Source: Myxococcales bacterium (GTDB lineage Bacteria > Myxococcota_A > Polyangia > GCA-2747355). Taken from it: DNA of 39,756 nucleotides. Location of the stretch: assembly GCA_020431405.1 (NCBI GenBank), contig JAGQIK010000408.1:1-39756 (forward strand), in the 5' to 3' direction. Positions 22,962 to 31,996 of this stretch are shown here, piece after piece. The notes below the pieces were generated by a model that searched no databases, was not told where the DNA came from, and saw only the letters and a program-made list of their open reading frames with translations. The translations under genes and the position numbers were made by a program. Position 1 is the stretch's first letter. Every line of letters starts with the position of its first letter.

Positions 22962-23042
22962 GGTTCAGCTCACCGTTCGATTCAATTCATCGAGAAAACT
23001 CTGCCTGCCCTCTCACCTCGGTGCTCCGCACGAGAGGACCTG

Positions 23043-24965
23043 ATGCGCGTTCGCACGACCCACCTTTCCGCCGTCGCCTTTGCCATCGTGATCGCACTCT
23101 CGCCGTCCGCCTGGGCGCAACAGAGTGGTGGTCCCATCGACCTGCAGCTGTTCCGACCAGCGGTCGACTCCAAGGGACTGATCACGCTCAACGGATCGCA
23201 GGTGCTAGGGCACCTCGATCTGAGCTTTGGCTTGGTCCTGAACTACTCCAACGGGCCCCTGTCGATGCGGACGTTCCGCGGGGCGGGCACGATCCCTGGC
23301 ATCGCCAGCGACACCACCAGTCGCTACGACGTCAATCATATGGTCACCGGCAACCTGCAGGCGGCCATCGGTCTGTTCAAACACTTCGAGGTCGGCCTCG
23401 GGTTGCCGCTGACGTTCTGGAGCGGTGAGGTCGATCCCGAAGAGGACCAGGACAAGATCGACGCGCAGGGCGCGGGCGACCTGGCGCTGCACATCAAGGG
23501 GCGCATCCTCAACACCTCCAAGCACCCCATCGGTCTGAGCTTGCTCGCCTCGGTGACGTTCCCCACCGGCGACAAGAACGCGTTCCTCGGCGCGGGCCGC
23601 GTCACGCTTTCGCCGACGCTGATCGTCGACAAAGAGCTGTTCAAGGGGCGCCTGCTGCTGGCGGCCAACATCGGCGCCATCTTTCGCTTCGGCAACGCCA
23701 GCGACAGCACGCCGACCAACGGCTGGACGGACACGCGCAACCGGCCCTGCATCGGCGGCGCGACGGCCGCCGAGTGCGGCACCGGCCTGAGCATCGTTAG
23801 CGAGCACAACCTGCGCTACGGCATCGGCATCGCGCTGGCGATCGTCAAGCGACGCTTCGACTTCGTTACCGAGCTGATCGGTCAGACTGGCTTCTCGGGC
23901 TTCGCTGACCGCGAGAAGTTCAACTCGGCGCACGAGCTGCTCGCCGGCTTCAAGCTCTACCTGGCGCGCAACTCGTACTTCACGTTCGGTCTCGGCCGCG
24001 GTCTGCGCCCGCAGGGCGGCAACTACCAGTACGGCAGCCCGACCATCCGCGCCTTCGTCGGCTTCATCTTCGAGCCCTCCATCGGCGACCGCGACGGCGA
24101 CGGCCTCAAGGACGACGTCGACAAGTGTCCCGACGATCCGGAGGACTTCGACGACTTCGAGGACGAGGACGGCTGCCCCGATCCGGACAACGATCGCGAC
24201 GGCATCCCCGACAAGGAAGACAAGTGTCCCAACGAGCCCGAGGACAAGGACGGTGTCGAGGACAAGGACGGTTGTCCCGAAGCTGACGTGCTCGATCGCG
24301 ACGGCGACGGCATCCCCGACGACAAGGACAAGTGCCCCGACCAGCCCGAAGACAAGGACGGCTTCGAGGACAAAGACGGCTGCCCCGATCCGGACAACGA
24401 CAAGGACGGCATCCTCGATGTCGACGACCTTTGCCCCAACAAGCCCGAGGACAAGGACGGCTTCGAGGACAAGGATGGCTGCCCCGACCCAGACAACGAC
24501 AAGGACCGCATCCTAGACAAGGATGACAAGTGTCCCAACGAGCCGGAGACGTACAACGGCTACCAAGACGACGACGGCTGTCCGGACAAGGGCCGCGTCG
24601 TCGTGCACAAGGGTCGCATCGAGATCCTCGACAAGATCTACTTCGAGACAGACAAGGCCATCATAAAACCGGTCTCGTACCCGATCCTCAACGCCATCGC
24701 GGCCACGTTAAAGGGCAACCCACAGATCTTGCTTATCGAGATTCAGGGTCACGCCGACGAGCGCGGCTCCGATTCGCACAACCTCGCGCTGACCGATCGA
24801 CGCGCCAAGGCAGTTCGCACGTACCTGACGAACAAGGGCATCGCCAACAACCGACTGCAGGCCAAGGGCTACGGCGAGACCCGCCCGGTGGACAAGCGCC
24901 ACAACGCCGAGGCCTGGTCGAAGAACCGCCGCGTCGAGTTCGTCATCCTGAAGCGAAGTCAGTAA
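23043..24965 (+). CDS. OmpA-family outer-membrane protein with TSP3 repeats
   Basis: A 640-residue outer-membrane protein. The signal peptide ends at AWA-Q (residue ~25). Residues ~30-345 form a predicted beta-barrel rich in alternating aromatic/hydrophobic strands. Residues ~350-515 are a tandem array of thrombospondin type-3-like, calcium-binding repeats (DRDGDGLKDDVDKCPDDPED, DGCPDPDNDRDGIPD). Residues ~530-640 form the OmpA C-terminal peptidoglycan-binding domain: IYFETDKAIIKP, GHADERGSDSHNLALTDRRAKAV and NRRVEFVI, with the Asp and Arg that bind diaminopimelate. GAGAGGAC precedes the ATG. Expected role: structural link between outer membrane and peptidoglycan, perhaps also a pore. Confidence 0.93.
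   Translation: MRVRTTHLSAVAFAIVIALSPSAWAQQSGGPIDLQLFRPAVDSKGLITLNGSQVLGHLDLSFGLVLNYSNGPLSMRTFRGAGTIPGIASDTTSRYDVNHMVTGNLQAAIGLFKHFEVGLGLPLTFWSGEVDPEEDQDKIDAQGAGDLALHIKGRILNTSKHPIGLSLLASVTFPTGDKNAFLGAGRVTLSPTLIVDKELFKGRLLLAANIGAIFRFGNASDSTPTNGWTDTRNRPCIGGATAAECGTGLSIVSEHNLRYGIGIALAIVKRRFDFVTELIGQTGFSGFADREKFNSAHELLAGFKLYLARNSYFTFGLGRGLRPQGGNYQYGSPTIRAFVGFIFEPSIGDRDGDGLKDDVDKCPDDPEDFDDFEDEDGCPDPDNDRDGIPDKEDKCPNEPEDKDGVEDKDGCPEADVLDRDGDGIPDDKDKCPDQPEDKDGFEDKDGCPDPDNDKDGILDVDDLCPNKPEDKDGFEDKDGCPDPDNDKDRILDKDDKCPNEPETYNGYQDDDGCPDKGRVVVHKGRIEILDKIYFETDKAIIKPVSYPILNAIAATLKGNPQILLIEIQGHADERGSDSHNLALTDRRAKAVRTYLTNKGIANNRLQAKGYGETRPVDKRHNAEAWSKNRRVEFVILKRSQ
24085..24600. repeat. Tandem DNA repeats coding for TSP3 modules
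   Basis: About five ~100-bp units built on GAcaAGGACGGC...GAGGACAAGGAcGGcTGCCCCGA recur across this segment of the OmpA gene. Units at 24345-24500 are most alike, suggesting recent duplication; in-frame unit gain or loss would change the length of the calcium-binding stalk. Confidence 0.7.
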
Positions 24966-24989
24966 CGCGCGATTTCTTAACCCCGCCGC

Positions 24990-25021
24990 GCCGCATTGCT
25001 AACGTTCGTTGGCAATGCGGC
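24990..25021. other. 10-bp hairpin enclosing the start codon of the small membrane protein
   Basis: GCCGCATTGC (24990-24999) and GCAATGCGGC (25012-25021) form a perfect 10-bp stem with a 12-base loop. The ATG at 25015-25017 is inside the downstream arm, so in the mRNA the start codon would be base-paired. It lies 24 bases after the OmpA stop. Either a termination/processing structure without T-run or a translational gate. Confidence 0.6.
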
Positions 25022-25320
25022 TGATCAAGCTCGCCATCACGCTGCTGGTGCTCGGAGGCTTCGGCTACTTCGCCGCCAAGGTGCCCCTTGGCGACAAGAC
25101 GCTGTGGGAGCACACCAAGGCGATCGCTGGCTCGAAGGAAGCGCAGAACCTCGTCGACGGCGTCAAGCGCGCCGTCGGCTCGGGCTCCGGCTCGGGCTCG
25201 GACTCCGACTCGGCGGCGCGCAAGGCCAGCGACGACAAGAAGCTCACCAAGGCCGATCGCGACAAGCTGCGCGACGTGATCCGCGAGGAGCTCGCGCGGC
25301 AGGGCAAACACAAGCGCTGA
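25015..25320 (+). CDS. Small single-span membrane protein
   Basis: A 101-residue protein with one N-terminal hydrophobic segment (LIKLAITLLVLGGFGYFAAKV), a short middle part, a Gly/Ser/Asp repeat (GSGSGSGSDSDS, ~55-66) and a charged helical C-terminus (KKLTKADRDKLRDVIREELARQGKHKR). It starts 49 bases after the OmpA stop and may be co-transcribed. Start choice is ATG 25015; a TTG two codons upstream at 25009 is in frame. The start codon is inside a strong hairpin. No family recognised. Confidence 0.65.
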   Translation: MRLIKLAITLLVLGGFGYFAAKVPLGDKTLWEHTKAIAGSKEAQNLVDGVKRAVGSGSGSGSDSDSAARKASDDKKLTKADRDKLRDVIREELARQGKHKR

Positions 25321-25345
25321 AGCGCAGGGGAATCCGAGACTGGCG

Positions 25346-25609
25346 CTAGCGCAGCTCGAACTCCTTGCAGTAGAGCACCCAGTCGTCGGGCTCGCCGTGC
25401 TCGTAGCGGGCGCGGCGGTGCTCCTCGGTGGGCCAGCCGTGGGCGCAGCGCTCGCTGTCGTCGTCGAAGAAGGCGCAGTCCTCGCAACAAAAGCGTAGAC
25501 CGTAGCGCTCGACCTCCTGACGGAACGCCTGACCTCTGCGTACGCGCACCGCAGGATAATGGGGGCTCGCCGCGCGGCGCGCAAGGCGCTGTGCCAGCTG
25601 CTGTGCCAC
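25346..25609 (-). CDS. Small conserved cysteine protein
   Basis: An 87-residue protein if the GTG at 25609 is the start; GTG at 25547 (67 aa) is an alternative, and no ribosome-binding site decides. The C-terminal half is the recognisable part: RYGLRFCCEDCAFFDDDSERCAHGWPTEEHR, later DDWVLYCKEFEL. Five cysteines in a CC-x2-C...C...C pattern suggest a metal site. I believe similar small proteins occur in deltaproteobacteria, but no function is known to me. The frame continues upstream opposite the large kinase gene, but that extension is composition-driven. It is divergent from the 1754-residue regulator, with starts ~33 bp apart. Confidence 0.6.
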   Translation of the reverse strand: MAQQLAQRLARRAASPHYPAVRVRRGQAFRQEVERYGLRFCCEDCAFFDDDSERCAHGWPTEEHRRARYEHGEPDDWVLYCKEFELR

Positions 25610-25642
25610 GAGAGCTAGCAGTGCGATCTTGGGCGCTGTAAC

Positions 25643-28600
25643 ATGGCGCGACGCCAGCGCAGCGGGCGTGCCACCACCATGAGCAGCAGCACGATCTTTC
25701 GCGACCGTTATCGGGTTCTGCGCCGGCTGGGCGCCGGCGGCGGCGGCTCGGTTTACGAGGTCGAGGACATCCGCGCCGCGGGCTCGCCGCGGCTCGCGCT
25801 CAAGGCGCTCTTCGCCGAAGGCGCCGAGACCGCCGAGCTGCTCGGGCTGCTGCGCCAAGAGTTTCGCGTGCTGTCGAGCCTGCGCCACCCGGCCGTGGCG
25901 CGCGTCTATGACTTCGGGCGCTTTCCCCAAGGGAGCGGCCTCGAGGGCAGCGAGGGCGCGCAGGGCTACTACTACACGCGCGACCTCGTCGACGGCGTCG
26001 ACCTCGCCTCGTACTGCGCGGCGCGCCCGCTGGTGGAGACGCTCGAGGTGTTGCACGCCACCACCGAGGCGCTCGACATCCTGCACCGCGCCGGCATGGT
26101 GCACCGCGACTTCAAGCCCGGCAACGTGATCGTCGATCACGAAGGCGGAGCGCACCTCATCGACTTCGGACTGGCCCACGGCGAAGGCCAACGCACGCCC
26201 ACCAGCGGCACGGCGGCCTACCTCGCGCCCGAGATGCTGCGTGGTCACCGCGTCGATCGCCGCGCCGATCTTTACGCGCTCGGCATCACGCTCTACGAGC
26301 TGGTGCGCGGCGAGCCACCGCTTCCCGGCGCGTCGCTGTCGCGCTTGGTGGTGTGGCACCTCGACGGACCGGAGCTCGACTTCGAGGGCGTGGCCGGTGT
26401 GCCCGAGCGCCTGAGCGAGATCTGTCGCCGCTTGACCAGCCGCGACCCGGAAGCGCGCTTTCCCAGCGCCGGCGAGCTGGCCCTCGCGCTCGCAGAGGTG
26501 ATCGTGGAGCTCGGCGGCAAGCGCCCCGACGAGGTGTCGCCCTTCGTCGCGCCGGCGGTCGGCGACCGTCTCGGCCCACCGCTGTCCGAGCTGGAAAACG
26601 CCGTGCGCAGCGCCCTCGAAGGCAAAGGGCCCAAAGTCGCCACGGCCTGCGGCGATCCCGGCAGCGGCCGTTCGACGCTGCTGCGCCAACTGACCTGGCG
26701 CCTGCAGCTCGCCGACATCGAGGTGGTCAGCGGCGAGTTTCAGGCCGGCGATCTACGCCCCTACGGTGTGATCGGCGACCTGCTGGCGCAGCTGGCGAGC
26801 TTCGCCGACCGCCCCAATCCGCTGCGCGACATCGGCGAGAGCGCCGCAGTCGATCGCTTCGCGTTGTATCAGCAGATCACCGAGTACCTCGTCGACATGG
26901 CGAGCCACGTGCCCGTGACGCTGGTGCTCGACGGGCTCGAGGCCGCCGACGACGAGAGCCGCGCGGCGCTGCGATTCGTCGCGCACGTGCTCGATGCCAA
27001 CGATCGCGTTTGCCTCGTCGTCTCGCACGACGGCCACTCGGCCATCGAGGAGCTGTTCGATGATCCGCGCGAGGTCACGCTCGCGCCGCTCGACGGCGAC
27101 GACGTCTCGCGCATGCTCAAGGACGCCTCGGGGCGCAGCGACGAGCGCCTCGCTGGCCGCATCGTCGAGCACACCGGCGGCAACGCGGCTTTCGTCGTCG
27201 ACGTCTTGCGTCGCCTGCACGAAGCCAACTGGCCGGCGAGCCCCGACCTCGAGGCGCTGGCGCCGCCGCAGGCGCTCGAGTCGCGCGTCGCCGAGCGCTA
27301 CGCCGAGCTCGCGCAGGACGAGCGCATCGTGCTCGAGACGCTCGCCGTCGTCGGTCGTCCGGCGCGCGGTCTCGAGCTGCTCGAGCTGGTGCAGACGGTG
27401 GACGGCGAAGACCGCGTGGGTCTGCCGCTCGAGCGCCTCGAAGCGCTGGGCTGGATTTCGCGCAACACCGAGGGTGCCTGGTCGTACCTGCAGGGGCCGG
27501 CGCGGCACGCGATCTATCGCGTCATCGACACCGAGCGCCGTCGCGCGCTGCACCTGGCGGCCGCGCGTCGGCTGCAAGATGCTGGCGACGAGCGCGCCGA
27601 CATCGAGCGCACCCGCCACGCGCTGGCCGCCGGTGAGCTCGAGATGGCGCGCAGGTCGCTGCAGCAGGCCACCGCCGCGCTCGAAGCGCTCGGCTCGCAT
27701 CGGCAGGCCATCGGCCTGTGCGAGCACGCCCTCGAGCTGGCCAGCGACGGGCGCGAGCGGCGTGCGCTGCTCTTGCGGTTGGGGCGCCTCTACCGCATCG
27801 TCGGTGACACCGATCGCGCCATCACACTGCTCGAGCAGGCCAGCGAGCGGGTCGACGGCGATGGGGGCAGCGACGACGATGGCGGCGAACGGCGCGCCGT
27901 CCGTCTCGAGCTGGCGCGCACGCACACCGCTGCCGTGCGCGGCGAGCACGCGCTCGAGGTCCTCGCTGCGCTCGACGCCGACGCCCAGAGCGACGCCGAG
28001 CGTCTCGAGGTCGCCGTGCTGCGCGCTGCCGCCGTGGCGAGCCTGCACGATCTCGAGCGGCTGCTGCGCGTCGCCGACGAGGGCCTCGCGATCGAGGCGC
28101 GCCTGGCGGCCATCGGCCAGCCCGACGCCAGCGCGCGCGCCGGGCTCGGCGGCCGCAAGGCCTGGTCGTTGGCGCACCTGGCGCGCTACGAAGAAGCTGA
28201 CGGCGTCGTCGCCACCGCGCTCGACGCCGCGCGCTCGGCTCAAGACAAGCGTGTCGAGGCCGAGCTGCTCAACACCTGGGCCGTGCTCGCGCAGCGCGCC
28301 GGCAAGTACGCCATCATCGCCGATCGCCAGCGCCACGCCCTGGCGGCGATGCAGGAGCTCGGTGACGTCGGCCGCGTCGCGGCGTTTCGCGTCAACATCG
28401 GCGCCGTGCACCTGCAGCGCGGCGAGCTCGGCTCCGCGCTCGATCACTTGCAGCAGAGCCTGCGGCTCTTCGAGGCCATGGGTTCGCCCACCACGGCGCT
28501 GGTGCGCTGCAACCTCGGCTACGTGCAGCTGCAGATCGGCCTTTACGAGCGCGCGCGCGTGACGCTCGAGCGCGCCCGCGAACAGAACGTCGCCGCCAAG

Positions 28601-30907
28601 CGGCACAGCGGCGAGGCGCTGGCGCGGCTGCTGCTCGCGATCCTCGCGGGACGGCGCGGCGACATGGAGCGCGCGCGCAGCGAGATCGCCTGGGCGCGCG
28701 ACGCCTACGTCAAACAGGGTCAGAATCGCGACGCCGCCGACGCGCAGGTCGATCTCGCCGAGCTCGAGCTGCGTGCCGGCAACGTGGACGCGGCCGCGCG
28801 CGCACTGGCCACCGCGCGTAGCGAGCTCGACCTCGCCGAGGTCGACGATCTGCTCGTACGCGTCTCCGCGCTCGACGCGCGGCTCGCCGCCGCCGGCGAC
28901 AGTGGTGAAGCTCACGCCGAGGCGCTCTCGGCGATCGAGCGCGCCATCGAGAAGGCGCGCGCGCTCGACACGCTCGAGCTGTCGTGGCAGTGCAATGCCG
29001 CCGCCGCGACGCTCTCGGCCAAGGCGAGCAATGGCATGCTCGCCGCGCAGCGCGCTCGCGCGGCGATGGAGGTGCTGCGGCGCATGGCGCAGGGCTTTTC
29101 GCCCGACCAGCAGACGGCCTTCTGGCAGGACCCGTGGCGGCGCGAGGTGCGCGAGCGTGCGGGCTCGCAGGTGCTCGACCAAGCGGCAGCGACGATCTCG
29201 TCGACAGGCTCGCTGCCGGGCACGGTGGTCGCCGCCGCGCTCGACGAGACGATGCCCTCGTCGTCGTACAAGGACATCGTGCGCGCGGCGCAGGAGCGCC
29301 ACTACCGGCTGCTCGAGATCTATCGCCGCATCAACGCGGAGCTCGATCCAGAGCGGCTGCTTGGCCTGGTGATGGATACCGCCGTCGAGTTGACCGGCGC
29401 CGAGCGAGGCTTCTTGTTGCTCGGCGACCGGCCGGAGAGCCTCGAGGTCAAGATCGCGCGCAACCTCGATCCCGAGCGCAGCAGCGCCGCCTACAGTCGC
29501 TCCATCGCCGAGCAGGTGCACGCCATCGGCGAGCCGGTGGTCACGATCTCGGCGCACAGCGATCCACGCTTCTCCGAGTACGCCAGCGTGCACCAGCTGC
29601 AGCTCGAATCGGTGTGCTGCATCCCGATCCACGCCCACGGCCGCATCGCCGGCGTGCTCTACATGGAGAGCCGCTTCAAGTCGGGGCGCTTCACGCCCGA
29701 CGATCAGCGCCTGCTGATGGCCTTCGGCGATCAGGTCGCTATCGCGCTGACCAACGCGCAGCTGATGGCGGAAAACCAGCGCAAGGCAGAAGCGCTAGAG
29801 GCAGCCAAGCGCGAGATCGAGGCGCTCGCCGACGAGCGTGGGCGCCTGTTGCAAGAGCGCACCGAGCAGCTGCACGAGGTGCAACGTGATCTGGCCGAGA
29901 CGCGCGCGCGCCTCGAGCCGCGCGCCGGGCAGTTCGGCATGGTCGGCCGCTCGGCGGCGATGGCGAAGGTCTTCAACCTCGTCGAGCGCGTGTCGGGCGC
30001 CGACGTACCAGTGTTGATCGAAGGCGAGTCGGGTACCGGCAAGGAGATGGTGGCACGCGCGATCCACGAGCAGAGCCCGCGTCACAAGAAGCGACTGGTC
30101 TCCGTCAACTGCGCCGCGATCCCCGAGAACCTGCTCGAGAGCGAGCTGTTCGGTCACGTGCGCGGCGCCTTCACCGGCGCCGACCGCGAGCGCAAAGGGC
30201 TCTTCCAAGCCGCCGACGGGGGCACGCTGTTTCTCGACGAGATCAGCGACATGCCGTCACGCATGCAGGTCGATCTGCTGCGCGCGCTGCAGGAGCACAC
30301 CATTCGCCCGGTGGGCGGCCAGAAGGATGTCAAGGTCGACGTGCGCGTCATCGCAGCGGCCAACCGCCCGCTGTCGGCGCTCGTCGAGCGCGGCGAGTTT
30401 CGCGAGGACCTGTTCTATCGACTGCACGTGGTGCGGCTCGCGCTGCCGGCGCTGCGCGAGCGTCCCGATGATATCCCGCTGCTGGTCGACCACTTCCTCG
30501 GCGTGATCGCCGAGCGCATGCACATGCCCAAGCGCGGCATCACCAAGGCCGCGCTGCGGCGGCTGATGAGCTACGGCTGGCCAGGCAACGTGCGCCAGCT
30601 CGAGCACGCGTTGATGAACGCGGTGGTGTTGGCCGACGGCGAGGTGCTGCACGAAGACGACTTCTCGCTCGAGTCGCCGCGCGGCACCGGCGAGCACGCG
30701 GCCGTGCCGTCTGGCAGCGGCGCCTTCGATGGCGACGGCGGCTCGCGCGCGGCCGCGGCCAGCGAGAGCGATCGCGAGGCCGAAGAGCGCGAGCGCATCA
30801 TGGAGGCGCTGGAGCGCTGCAACTGGAACAAGAGCAAGGCGGCGCGCGTGCTGGGCATTCCGCGGCGCACGTTCTACCGGCGTTTGCGCGCGTACGATAT
30901 CCAGTAG
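25643..30907 (+). CDS. Kinase-ATPase-TPR-GAF-sigma54 activator mosaic protein
   Basis: A 1754-residue cytoplasmic regulator. In order: Ser/Thr kinase domain (~22-290; Lys54 in LALKAL, HRDFKPGN 154-161, DFG 174-176, LAPEM 194-198); a signalling ATPase domain (~305-600) whose Walker A reads GDPGSGRST (337-345) with Arg in place of the usual Lys; TPR-type helices (~610-1180); a GAF domain (~1220-1370); a coiled coil (~1385-1425); a sigma54-interacting AAA+ domain (~1430-1670; GESGTGKE, GAFTGA, intact); and a Fis-type HTH (~1718-1754, NWNKSKAARVLGIPRRTFYRRL). It should couple phosphorylation and ligand sensing to transcription from sigma54 promoters. The first ATG is used; ATG 25679 is equally likely, and neither has a clear ribosome-binding site. 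Confidence 0.92.
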   Translation: MARRQRSGRATTMSSSTIFRDRYRVLRRLGAGGGGSVYEVEDIRAAGSPRLALKALFAEGAETAELLGLLRQEFRVLSSLRHPAVARVYDFGRFPQGSGLEGSEGAQGYYYTRDLVDGVDLASYCAARPLVETLEVLHATTEALDILHRAGMVHRDFKPGNVIVDHEGGAHLIDFGLAHGEGQRTPTSGTAAYLAPEMLRGHRVDRRADLYALGITLYELVRGEPPLPGASLSRLVVWHLDGPELDFEGVAGVPERLSEICRRLTSRDPEARFPSAGELALALAEVIVELGGKRPDEVSPFVAPAVGDRLGPPLSELENAVRSALEGKGPKVATACGDPGSGRSTLLRQLTWRLQLADIEVVSGEFQAGDLRPYGVIGDLLAQLASFADRPNPLRDIGESAAVDRFALYQQITEYLVDMASHVPVTLVLDGLEAADDESRAALRFVAHVLDANDRVCLVVSHDGHSAIEELFDDPREVTLAPLDGDDVSRMLKDASGRSDERLAGRIVEHTGGNAAFVVDVLRRLHEANWPASPDLEALAPPQALESRVAERYAELAQDERIVLETLAVVGRPARGLELLELVQTVDGEDRVGLPLERLEALGWISRNTEGAWSYLQGPARHAIYRVIDTERRRALHLAAARRLQDAGDERADIERTRHALAAGELEMARRSLQQATAALEALGSHRQAIGLCEHALELASDGRERRALLLRLGRLYRIVGDTDRAITLLEQASERVDGDGGSDDDGGERRAVRLELARTHTAAVRGEHALEVLAALDADAQSDAERLEVAVLRAAAVASLHDLERLLRVADEGLAIEARLAAIGQPDASARAGLGGRKAWSLAHLARYEEADGVVATALDAARSAQDKRVEAELLNTWAVLAQRAGKYAIIADRQRHALAAMQELGDVGRVAAFRVNIGAVHLQRGELGSALDHLQQSLRLFEAMGSPTTALVRCNLGYVQLQIGLYERARVTLERAREQNVAAKRHSGEALARLLLAILAGRRGDMERARSEIAWARDAYVKQGQNRDAADAQVDLAELELRAGNVDAAARALATARSELDLAEVDDLLVRVSALDARLAAAGDSGEAHAEALSAIERAIEKARALDTLELSWQCNAAAATLSAKASNGMLAAQRARAAMEVLRRMAQGFSPDQQTAFWQDPWRREVRERAGSQVLDQAAATISSTGSLPGTVVAAALDETMPSSSYKDIVRAAQERHYRLLEIYRRINAELDPERLLGLVMDTAVELTGAERGFLLLGDRPESLEVKIARNLDPERSSAAYSRSIAEQVHAIGEPVVTISAHSDPRFSEYASVHQLQLESVCCIPIHAHGRIAGVLYMESRFKSGRFTPDDQRLLMAFGDQVAIALTNAQLMAENQRKAEALEAAKREIEALADERGRLLQERTEQLHEVQRDLAETRARLEPRAGQFGMVGRSAAMAKVFNLVERVSGADVPVLIEGESGTGKEMVARAIHEQSPRHKKRLVSVNCAAIPENLLESELFGHVRGAFTGADRERKGLFQAADGGTLFLDEISDMPSRMQVDLLRALQEHTIRPVGGQKDVKVDVRVIAAANRPLSALVERGEFREDLFYRLHVVRLALPALRERPDDIPLLVDHFLGVIAERMHMPKRGITKAALRRLMSYGWPGNVRQLEHALMNAVVLADGEVLHEDDFSLESPRGTGEHAAVPSGSGAFDGDGGSRAAAASESDREAEERERIMEALERCNWNKSKAARVLGIPRRTFYRRLRAYDIQ

Positions 30908-31076
30908 CCACCGTAGGCTCGCATACAAGGTCTGATCATTGTGTCCGGCTGGTTGTGCCAATCTGTGCCGCCACTTCGGCTGCGGCCGCGATCGACTTCG
31001 AGATTTCACGACTTTGCGCTAGGCTGAGCTTGGCAGAGCGCTTGCTATGCAGAAGCGTGTGATGGGGGACCCGCAG

Positions 31077-31490
31077 ATGAAGCAGCAGTCAGCAGGCCGT
31101 CGCCAGCGCCAGCATGCTCTGCGGCTCGTAGCTGCACTCGTCGTGAGCATCGGGCTGCTTGCTTGCAACGCGACGCCGATCAACGTGCCCGCGGCGGACT
31201 CGGGACCCAACAACTACAACGACGCGGGCGCCGCCGACCTCGCTGCCGTGTCCGACACGAACAACCCACCACGAGACCTCGGCACCGGCGCCGACGCCGC
31301 CGCGGACGCGCTCTCCAGTGATGCCGATGGCGCCACCAGCGACGCTGGGCCCGACGCCGACGGAAATGTGGGCGATGGCGGGGACGCTGGCGACGGAGCC
31401 GCGCCCGATGGTGACGCCGGCACCGGCGATGGCACGACCAGCGATGGCATCGTCGGCGAGACAGGAACCACCGACGCGAGCGGGGGCTGA
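31077..31490 (+). CDS. Asp/Gly/Ala-rich lipoprotein, twin 1
   Basis: A 137-residue predicted lipoprotein. The basic N-terminus and hydrophobic segment end in lipobox LLAC, then NATPINVPAADSGPNN. The rest is low-complexity Asp/Gly/Ala/Thr sequence (DADGATSDAGPDADGNVGDG) typical of flexible surface linkers, with no folded domain evident. Start at 31077 is chosen because GGGGGA (31064-31069) precedes it; an upstream ATG at 31047 would lengthen the signal. It is followed after one base by a paralog of identical length. Confidence 0.75.
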   Translation: MKQQSAGRRQRQHALRLVAALVVSIGLLACNATPINVPAADSGPNNYNDAGAADLAAVSDTNNPPRDLGTGADAAADALSSDADGATSDAGPDADGNVGDGGDAGDGAAPDGDAGTGDGTTSDGIVGETGTTDASGG

Positions 31491-31491
31491 G

Positions 31492-31905
31492 ATGCGGTAC
31501 TTGATCGGGTTGTTCGCAGTTGTGTCGAGCGCGGCGCTGCTTATCGGCGCCTGCAACGCCACCCCGATCAACGTCCCCGGCAACGACGATGGCGGCGCCG
31601 GTCAGCGCGACACCATCGCCAACCCCGGCTTTGACTCGGCCGGCGGCGACGTCAACGTTCAGCCAGGCGATGCGCCTATCGGCGGTCCTGACGGCGGGCC
31701 CAACGACAGCAATCCCGCCACCGACGGAGACGCCGGCGATGCGGGCGACGCTGGCGACGCCGGCGACGGCGGCGACGGCGGCGGTGACGCTGGTGATGCC
31801 GGTGATGCAGGCCCTGGCCCGGACGGCGACATGGGTGTCGGCGAGGGCAACGTGCCCGCGGTCGACACCGTGCAGACCGTCGAAGCAGGCGGTACGGGCG
31901 GCTAG
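31492..31905 (+). CDS. Asp/Gly/Ala-rich lipoprotein, twin 2
   Basis: A 137-residue predicted lipoprotein with lipobox IGAC directly followed by NATPINVP, the same eight residues as in the preceding gene. The mature part is Asp/Gly/Ala/Pro-rich, with a GDAGDAGDAGDAGDGG tract encoded by a 9-bp-period DNA repeat near 31725-31815. GGGGG (31482-31486) serves as ribosome-binding site inside the end of the twin gene; TGA and ATG are separated by one base, so the two are co-translated. No catalytic domain; probably a surface spacer or coat protein. Confidence 0.75.
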   Translation: MRYLIGLFAVVSSAALLIGACNATPINVPGNDDGGAGQRDTIANPGFDSAGGDVNVQPGDAPIGGPDGGPNDSNPATDGDAGDAGDAGDAGDGGDGGGDAGDAGDAGPGPDGDMGVGEGNVPAVDTVQTVEAGGTGG

Positions 31906-31996
31906 GACGCGCCAGACGCCGCATCTGGCGGCGCTATCGACACGACCGACGCTGTGGGTCTAACATCGCGCCGTCGCAGCCCGCGACGGCAACACC

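Larger units (their letters stand above)
22704..23042. other. Divergent intergenic region with two promoters and leader element C
   Basis: This 339-base stretch holds the - strand promoter at 22745-22773, the + strand promoter at 22829-22857 and leader element C at 22905-22961. The open + frame starting at 22869 lacks signal-peptide character before the ATG at 23043 and is read as untranslated leader. The last ~80 bases show only the ribosome-binding site GAGAGGAC before 23043. Confidence 0.6.

Noticed and set aside
26753-29638. A 961-codon open frame on the - strand opposite the large regulator gene.
   Set aside because: It is the antisense of a GC-rich gene with clear domain motifs on the + strand; its translation shows no domains, only Ala/Arg/Val-rich composition.
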